Shown piece by piece: positions 56,767 through 64,000 of a DNA stretch of 64,000 nt; position 1 is the first letter of the stretch; each line of letters opens with the position of its first letter. The notes below the pieces were generated by a model. The model saw nothing but the letters and a program-made list of their open reading frames with translations, was not told where the DNA came from and did not search any database. The translations under genes were made by a program, and so were the position numbers. Source of the DNA: Phaffia rhodozyma (taxonomy: Eukaryota > Basidiomycota > Tremellomycetes > Cystofilobasidiales > Mrakiaceae); the NCBI GenBank assembly GCA_014706385.1, contig JACGZH010000011.1:62001-126000 (forward strand), in the 5' to 3' direction.

Positions 56767-59204
56767 ATGTTCAAACCCGTTCATTTACTCGTTCTTGTCC
56801 ACGGTAAGATTCGAGAATTTTTTTCAGCAAGGGAGTCCGTTCGAAGAAGGTTGCTCATAAATCGAATCGTCTTACGCTCACTCTTTAGGACTTTGGGGAA
56901 ATGGTCGGTCTCCTTCTTTCTAATCTAATCTTTCTTCCTCTTGAAGAAGTAAAGATGAAAGTGAAAATCACTAATGTGCGATGGATGTTTGATGTTAAAA
57001 GGGTCCCATCTGGGATCGATGAAAGAAGAAATCATAGCTTCATACGAGGAAACTCATAAAGAATCGCCAACAGAGCTTGTTCTTCTCTTGCCTCAGAGCA
57101 ATGAGGGTGATCTTACGTACGTTGCAATAAAGTTTGAAGCTGTGGACCCGGTTCGATCTTTGGATCGCTCGATCAGCTTGAATTGCAAGGAATTCCTTCT
57201 TAATGACTCGACTTTGTGGGCCTGCCTGCTTCATTCGATGATTGACCTGGCAATCTGTTTCTAGATATGACGGGATCGACATTTGCGCAAGTAGGATGAT
57301 AGAAGAGGTTGATGCTGAGATTGACCGGCTAGAAAATATCGAGGGAAAGGAGGTTTCCTCATTCTCAATAGTCGGGTACTCTTTAGGAGGTTTGGTTGCT
57401 CGATATATGATAGGGTGTGTCTTGATATCTTTCCTTCATATTCATTCTCATCCCTACCCGCGTGCTTATCTTAGGAGAGACTTCAAACAACACAGGCTCC
57501 TAGAATCCCGTCCGGAACGATTTTTCGAGAAGCGAAAGCCAATGAATTTCGCGACGTTCGCTACCCCGTGGATTGGAATGCCTCGCTACCGGGGCGTAGT
57601 AAACAAATTCACAAGCGCGATCGGGAGTAAATTGTTATCCAGAACCGGTGCTCAACTATATTGTGGTATGTCACTCTTCCTCTCTATGGTGTTGTAAAGA
57701 GTAAAATAGGTCGATCTTTTGGTCTTATGTGCATCTTATTGCGTTTCATTCTTTGTGACTAGTCGACAAAGAGAAGTTGGTATATCGATTGGGTAAAAAA
57801 GGTATACCGTTTCCGATCATAATATGATGGTATAGCCGTGAGGCTAATTTTCTCATATACCTGGGTTCCTTGTAGGCGACGTGTTTTATAGGGCTCTCGA
57901 GCGATTTGAACGAATAGATGTTGTGAGTGTTCTTCTTTTGCCTGCATATAGCGATCAAGTTTGTTGATGAATTTAAGAGATTTTCAGGTAGCCAACGCGG
58001 TATTCGATAAAGTAAGACTTTACCCATTCAGGTGGTTGGCCCTGTTTCTAAAGTGTTTGATCATTAATATTCTCGAACAATCGCAGACTGTACCATATCC
58101 AACAGGAGCAATCTCTGCCGAAGATCCATTTGACGAATATGATACAAACGGTCTGGAAATGTATGTTTCGTTCTCACGAAGAAAAGTTAAACCCGGCCCA
58201 AAGCAACTCCTGACTTCGTTTAACCTTCTCCGATCGACTGGTTCTACAATTGATTATATACAATAGAGAGATGGAATCTGACCGACCCGTCATCAAAAGC
58301 TTTCGCTTTCCATCAACCTCGAGACTTTCCTCTGGATCCTCCTCTGAAGAATCTTTTGACAGCCCTTCACCGACTCCCCCGCCTCCACCGGTTCCGAAGA
58401 GAACGCACAAAAGAAACTCTTTGCCACCGTGGTTCAGATTCAGATTTCCTCTGAACATACTATTCTTTGTATCGTTGCCGCTCCTTGTACCGGTCTTCGT
58501 ATGCGTTGTCCTAGGACACTTCATCAAATCCGGGCGTCAGTCCAGTCGTCGTGAGTTCTCCTTCTCAATATTCAGTGCTTTTCGTCACGTGGTCCGAACG
58601 TGTTGGCTGACTTCCGATATCATTTCTCCACATTCGTTCCTTTTCGTATCTGACATAGGTCTCAAGAATCAAACGACTCTAGGAGTATGGGATCGACTGC
58701 GATCGATCGAGAAAGCAGTAGAGCATGATCTATCGCTTGGCGTGGACGAGGCCATGAGTTATGAACTAGAGTCGAGTGTGCCCGTCTCAAAATTCATGCT
58801 TGAACACGGGCACAAAAAACAGTCATTAATTCTGACGGAGGAACAGTTGGATAATATTCGCTCGCTTAATAAACTTCCAAAATTGAAGAAGGTAAGATCG
58901 TGTTTTGTCAATTTCCGACCATGACAAACAGAGCTGATATTGAAGGATCTTTTACCTTGATTAAATAAACGGAAATATAGCATCTGGTCTTCTTCCCGGA
59001 TGCATTCAACAGCCATGCGATGATCATTAGTCGAGATCCTAAAAAGTTCCCTGACCACGGTCGAGTGAGTCTTCCTCTCCAGTCTGTTGTATCCGATGTT
59101 GCGCCCAGAAATCTGATTCATCTGCTTGGCTGTATATGTGGCTTGCGCGGTCCACATAGGGTCGAATCGTGATAAGGTCTTGGGCTGATTTACTCGTTAT
59201 CTAG
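56767..59204 (+). CDS. DUF676 serine esterase/lipase (Rog1-like) with a membrane segment
   Basis: DUF676 proteins such as yeast Rog1 are lipases acting on monoacylglycerols or phospholipids. Exon 1 (ATG 56767) reads MFKPVHLLVLVH. A 15-nt exon (56889-56903) completes the oxyanion motif as HGLWGNGSHLGSM. Later parts include YDGIDICASRMIEEVDAEID, the nucleophile elbow IVGYSLGGLVARYMIG, NFATFATPWIGMPRYRG, ANAVFDKTVPYPTGAISAED (acid region, with the expected VNDR changed to VFDK) and NSHAMIISRDPKKF (His region). After the hydrolase core a hydrophobic stretch (NILFFVSLPLLVPVFVCVVL) suggests membrane attachment. A Ser/Pro-rich linker (SPTPPPPPVPK) precedes it. The final exon ends RSWADLLVI with TAG at 59202-59204. 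At least nine introns are implied. Confidence 0.83.
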
Positions 59205-59434
59205 CATCTGCAAGGAATGCCATAGTATAGAAGTCATTGATGTTGGTCTTTTCTTATTTGATGTATCACTATGAATAATGCAATGTGTTTCAAAAATAGA
59301 GACTTGCGCCGGTCAAAGCCGAACATCGACATCTTCATATCATCTGATCTCATGAATACATGGCATGTTGCTCAGCCATCTCCTTTCCCTCCGATCAGAT
59401 CTTTTCCCCGCTGATTCTTTATCTCTACAGAGCC

Positions 59435-60953
59435 ATGTCTTCTAGCCTTCCGAACGCCCAGGTTTGGACAAACTTCTCTGGAGATGATTACCACAAAGCA
59501 AGACTACCATATCCAATTGAGCTTCTTCAACAGATCGTCAGGTTTCACAAATCAACCTCGACTCAAGGAGGGAGGTCGACTGTCGCTGTCGATCTAGGGT
59601 GTGGACCAGGTAAGTAAAAGTCTTTTTTCATCTTGTTTCAGTACTTCTAGTAGAGGAGTGTTGGTTTGTTCATCGTCGACATCATCACATTTTCGACTTG
59701 ATAGGCACAGTCACTGTTCCTCTCGCTGCCGAGTTTGACAAGGTCTATGGGGTTGACATCGCTGCAAAGATGTATCTCTCCGCTCCGACCGTGCCGAACG
59801 TGCAAGTATGTAGCCCCCTCCTTTTGATTCCTTTCTATACGTAGTCTGTGCCGAATGAAGATATCAGAACGATTAATGACGAGAATAATCTGGCTCAATA
59901 TAGTACCAAACGGCCTCGGCATCGTCGCTCCCCTTCCTGGAGGATGGATCAGTTGACCTCGTCACGGCTGGGACATCAGCTCATTGGTTTGACCATCCAG
60001 CGTGGTGGAAAGAGATGAGCAGAATCGTTCGCCCTGGTGAGATTTTCTTTTCTTCTTCGCCAAATTCTTCCATATACTCTACCTTTCATGCTGGTAGCTT
60101 GGCCCTGATATCTTCTTACGTCATGGCGCCTTTGGTGATGATAAGGGGGAACTGTGGCCGTGTGGACATTCGGTCCATGTTTCGTATCCAGTAGGTCTAC
60201 TCTTTCTCTTTCTTTCCGATCTTCAATTCCTTCAGCTTGCGCTTATATATGCGTGCTTACTCTAGGTCCCTATATTTCACTCCCTGTAGACCCAGATCAG
60301 GACGAGACTTATCCACCGGCATTAGAGAACCTTTTGAAGGTCACCCAGCGCTACGCCGGTCCTCTTCAGCCATATCGAACGACCGGTAACAAGTTGACGT
60401 ACGAGCTATACGATACCCTACCCGGCCCGTCGTCCGCTAGTGATTTATCGATTGAACCCCGGTGGACTGAGGAAGCGTCCAGAAAGAAATGGGGCTGGGA
60501 GAGCGAAGAAGCGTACGTATCGAATGAGAAGGGTTACCGATGGAATGTCATCCAGAATAAGGAAGGTCTATTAGGTGAGAAAGGGGAGCAGACAACAGAT
60601 GAGGACAAAGCTATCGAAAGGACGCTGAAAAGTCGGTTGACGTTGAATCAGGTGAATATATCTCTGGTTACACTTGCCTCTCCTTACCGTTCCTTCTGTT
60701 CAAGCTCCGAATCATCTTGGTCTGAATTTGCTCCGGCCTCCATCAGCTCGCAACTTTCTTCGCTTCAGTTTCTCCCATCATAGCATATCGAGCTAATCTC
60801 CAACCTGATGAACCAGACTGGATCGACGAGCAGTTCCGCCAAATCTATAGGGAAGGAGCCTCGCTCACTCCTGATGGTTCAGAATGGAATGGCGAGACGG
60901 TCATTGGCATCAGAAGAGTTTTGAGCGTTGTGGTTTGGAAGAAGAAGGATTGA
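59435..60953 (+). CDS. SAM-dependent methyltransferase (trans-aconitate methyltransferase-like)
   Basis: A class I methyltransferase. The start (ATG 59435) reads MSSSLPNAQVWTNFSGDDYH. Across an intron, motif I is VAVDLGCGPGTVTVPLA. VYGVDIAAKMYLSA is the acidic-loop region (D near the end of strand 2), then SVDLVTAGTSAHWFDHPAWW and EMSRIVRPGGTVAVWTF (post-I and motif III). The C-terminal half includes ENLLKVTQRYAGPLQPY and an AYRANLQPDEPDWIDEQFRQ exon, ending RRVLSVVVWKKKD with TGA at 60951-60953. The SAHWFD and RPGG signatures match the Tmt1/YER175C-like group, which methylates small acids. The actual substrate is unknown. It has no transit peptide, so it is probably cytosolic. At least four introns are visible. 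Confidence 0.85.
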
Positions 60954-61093
60954 TTGTACAAGACATCGAACGTGGAAGATAAAATTAAATGTCTATTTTT
61001 TTCTTTGGTAGGCGTGAGATCAACGATACAGACGGTGCATATATAATGAGATCATCATGAACTCAATCAAGAGAACAAAACGAAAAGACATAT

Positions 61094-64000
61094 TTAGGCC
61101 GAAGGCACTCCATCCACCGAGATCGGCTCCACCGCTCTTACTCTTCGCTGTTGTAGGTATGCCTCAATCTTTTCCTTTAACTCAGTATCTACAGTTGAAA
61201 GGGAACGACCAGAACATTAGACTACAAAAGTCGTCAAGCCGATGATCAGGAAATCGAAACTGAAGGACATACTAGGGATACAATCTTCCAATTTGAGCGG
61301 TACCCGATTGAATGGATCAGTCGGATCAGATAGAAGATGAGCCTTGATGGTCGATCGATCGATGGTTGTTTTAGAGGACGGCAAAATGACAGGATCCCTC
61401 ATGAGCGTGTACATAAGAGGGTCTAGATTTTGGAACATCATTATACAAAAATTATTTATATATTAGCTTTGAGCAAACACTTCAAGGTTATTTTTGAAAA
61501 TTACATACCAAGGAACTCGTCCGGGAGCTGACCAGAGAAATATCAGGTGAGCATGTCTGCTTAGAGAAAAGGTTGAACAAGATGTAGGAAGCACTCACAT
61601 CATCACCCTCCTCTTCAGCTTCGATCTTCGCTTTAGTTTCCTCCACCTTCTGGCACAATAAAACTATTTGTTGGATCTCACCAGGCGTTTTGATTGCCCG
61701 GTTTTGTAAGATTCCAGCTAGGCGCTCGAACAACTCTTTACGATAACTTCTACCCTCTCTCGCGACAGCCTCAACAAAGCGCTGCTCTACTCCCAAGTTC
61801 CTGAAGATATCTGTCAAGTCCCCAAGGAGTGCTTTCGGATCGAATCGATACTTTTTCCTGTCCTTCACCTTAAGATCCTGCATCTTGCTTCCGACGAGGT
61901 TTGCCAGATTGAAACACAGCATAGCGGCTAATCGGTCGACGATCTCTGGTTTGAGGAAAGGCTCTCGGACGGTACCTGTCCATTCTTGTAGAACATTGAT
62001 ATTTCGTTTTCCTCCGTCCGTAGACCAACCAGCTTGATTTTCTGCCGACTTGAGCTTCACCTCCTTGTCTTGTCGCTCGGTGTCGGACAACGAGTTCCAG
62101 GTGGCTGTATCGGCCATCTCGGTCTCGATTGCGGAGATCTCGGCCAAGTTAGTCAGACTTTCTTCGAGGAGGAAAGTACAGTCGTTCATATGCATGTTGG
62201 CAAAGATGACGAAACGGTCCTCGTTGGCACTAAAAGAGAAAGACACAACGCGAACGGGTAAGGATACAAACATAAGAGCAAGCAAAGATAGAAAAATCAC
62301 CCACATCGAATCCTTGAGGAATGAATCTCGATGGATAGGATTTTTGAAGAGGTATCGAAGGACAGAGATACAGTTTCGTCTCATCGAGAATCTGATAATA
62401 GAAGAGGAAGAGGTTGGCGTCGTTCGAGAATGAAACTTCAGCAACATGGAACACATACTTGTCGTAGAACTGTTGATGGCCACCAGTAGCCTCCATGTCT
62501 GATGAAGAGAGGGACAGAGTAGAGAAATATGTTAGATCTCCTCCTCTCGTTTCTGAGACTCTCATATCTCGATAGGTCCAGAGAGGAACTGACCAATATA
62601 GTACTGAATCAGGCTGGGCACGAGCTGTTCCACAGCTAATGGATGGTACATCAAAGCCGGACCGAGGACACCTTCTCGGTAGTAGCCCCAAGCTTGACAA
62701 CCCATAGCCAAGAACTGGATTTGAAATCGTATCATCAGTCATAGAAAATGATCCGACGGATAAATAGTAAGGGGAAAGCTTACTTCAACTAGCTTAGCCT
62801 TGACAAAGGGATTCTTGACATATTTTCCACTCAAGAAAGTGATGATGAATGTTATGAGTTTGGTTTGATCGGTACTATCGAACACTTGAGGTTGGTGGCT
62901 GAATGGGTACCATGAGTCGACAATATCACTTAGAGACGAAGCATATTGGAAAGAGTCTCGGATCAAAAGACACACCTCATCAAAAATACATGGTAGTCGG
63001 CCATATCTTCTAAAATGAATTCAGGTAGCATTCGGAATGCCATCGGAGCCTCATCGGGTAAAGGTAAACTATCGTTTTCGAGGACAAAATCGGATTCTTG
63101 AATTAGTTGTTATACATCTCTTTGGTATTCTACTCAAAGATGCGTCCACAGAGCGATGGGAAAACGCACGTGATCATTTCCTTGGGATAAATATGAGTCG
63201 GATCGACGAGCCGAACAAACCAGGTCATCACAAAGCTTTGGAACATCATCACCCTCGAAACAAAATCTTTATCGAGAAGCTGAACATCATAGGCGGTGAC
63301 GAAAGATCGAGTCGTGGCTATGTCCGTCTAGATCAGGGTGCAACAGAAAACAACCATTGAGAAAATATAAATTACGAGAGGTAATGAGCTCTGCTGACCT
63401 TGAGCTTCTTGATCATGGCCTCGCCCTGCGCTTCGGCTGGTGTCTGAGGACCAAGGATTCAAATTTAATAAATAAAAATAAAAATAAAAATAAAAAAAGC
63501 CCGCCGTTGTCAGTCGTTTGTAAGCATGTCGTATTGTATCGAAACACGACACGACTCACCCCTCTCCATGTCGAATCTGTCTCGACTCTTTTTAGCTCCT
63601 TTTCTAACTCCCCGACCTTCTTCTCTAAGTCACCTCGACTGTTGATCGTCTTACCTAAACCGACATGTTGGATTCCACACGCTAGGAAAAACACATCCGA
63701 GATGAAGTTCACTGGTGTTGTTGAAGAATAGGTAGATGGATCGGCGGCGAAGTACTCGTCTGCTTCAGCCTTCGTGGCTCGGATCTTAGTTTCTTCAGAG
63801 ATGTTGATCCTAGAAGACTTTCGGTAATAGTCTGGGTCGACTTTGTCCAGCTAAGATGGATCCAGGCAGAGAGTTACATTCTTAGAAAACAACATCTCTG
63901 CGACATCCTAGATTAGAAGAATTGCGATTGTGACTTACTTTGGAGTAGGCCACGTCCATGACCGGTTCGAAAAACCTTAACAACAAAACTTGCAAATTCG
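61094..64000 (-). CDS. UFD2: Ubiquitin conjugation factor E4 (UFD2), N-terminal part beyond the right edge
   Basis: UFD2 is a U-box ligase that extends ubiquitin chains on substrates delivered with Cdc48. The window holds the C-terminal two-thirds. The last exon reads [20 protein letters not shown] and ends VDGVPSA (TAA at 61094-61096). Before it is the U-box: [19 protein letters not shown] then [20 protein letters not shown] and [11 protein letters not shown]. Upstream exons carry the E4 core, such as [40 protein letters not shown] and [17 protein letters not shown] stretches. Near 62850-62990 it reads [20 protein letters not shown]. Several introns up to about 90 nt are visible, one with an (AAAATA)n repeat at 63470-63497. 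The gene runs off the right edge, so the N-terminus is unseen. It is convergent with the methyltransferase gene, with 140 nt between. Confidence 0.93.
63470..63497 (+). repeat. AAAATA microsatellite in a UFD2 intron
   Basis: Four and a half AAAATA units (aataaaaataaaaataaaaa). It lies between two coding segments of UFD2 and so is probably intronic. Confidence 0.7.

Overview
The window looks like a nuclear chromosome segment of a basidiomycete fungus. Almost every gene is cut by many short GT-AG introns, genes are packed on both strands without operons, and the proteins are fungal. An adjacent Cps1-like polysaccharide synthase and Xpt1-like (Stealth family) phosphotransferase, both known from Cryptococcus, point to Tremellomycetes. 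A red-yeast or Phaffia-like relative is possible, but I cannot fix the genus from sequence alone. I saw no rRNA, tRNA, transposon, CRISPR array or virus-like element.

Left part (1-13 kb): the 5' portion of the translation-associated ATPase OLA1 (minus strand, running off the left edge); two tandem genes for secreted Ser/Thr-rich, probably GPI-anchored surface proteins; a mitochondrial NAD+ carrier of the YIA6 type with a 25-C homopolymer just upstream; an unrecognised disordered protein with a coiled-coil-like C-terminus; and an intronless protein with an F-box-like start. Centre-left (13.8-26 kb): a full-length ABCB multidrug exporter, a small CDC25/rhodanese phosphatase, an MCT-type major facilitator transporter, and a DsbA/FrnE-like thiol oxidoreductase. 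The last is divergent from a two-AN1 zinc-finger protein of the ZFAND2/AIRAP type.

Centre (26-40 kb): the AN1 protein, a ZIP9/Atx2-type zinc or manganese transporter, an acylaminoacyl-peptidase, then the Cps1-like synthase and the Xpt1-like phosphotransferase in tandem. Right part (41-64 kb): an SH3-domain protein, an unrecognised protein, a DUF1771-Smr protein, the N-glycosylation glucosyltransferase ALG6, the vacuolar cation/proton antiporter VNX1, a DUF676 lipase/esterase, a SAM-dependent methyltransferase, and the ubiquitin E4 ligase UFD2, whose 5' part leaves the window on the right.

Two themes recur. One is surface and secretory-pathway glycan work (the two surface proteins, CPS1, XPT1, ALG6). 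The other is stress and protein quality control (ABCB exporter, DsbA-like protein, ZFAND2, APEH, Smr, UFD2). The most unusual structural signal is a series of very small exons: 3, 9, 13, 15, 17, 20 and 22 nt in six different genes. They are inferred from reading frame and family alignment and are open to RNA testing. Exon junctions were worked out by eye; gene ends are more secure than internal junctions.
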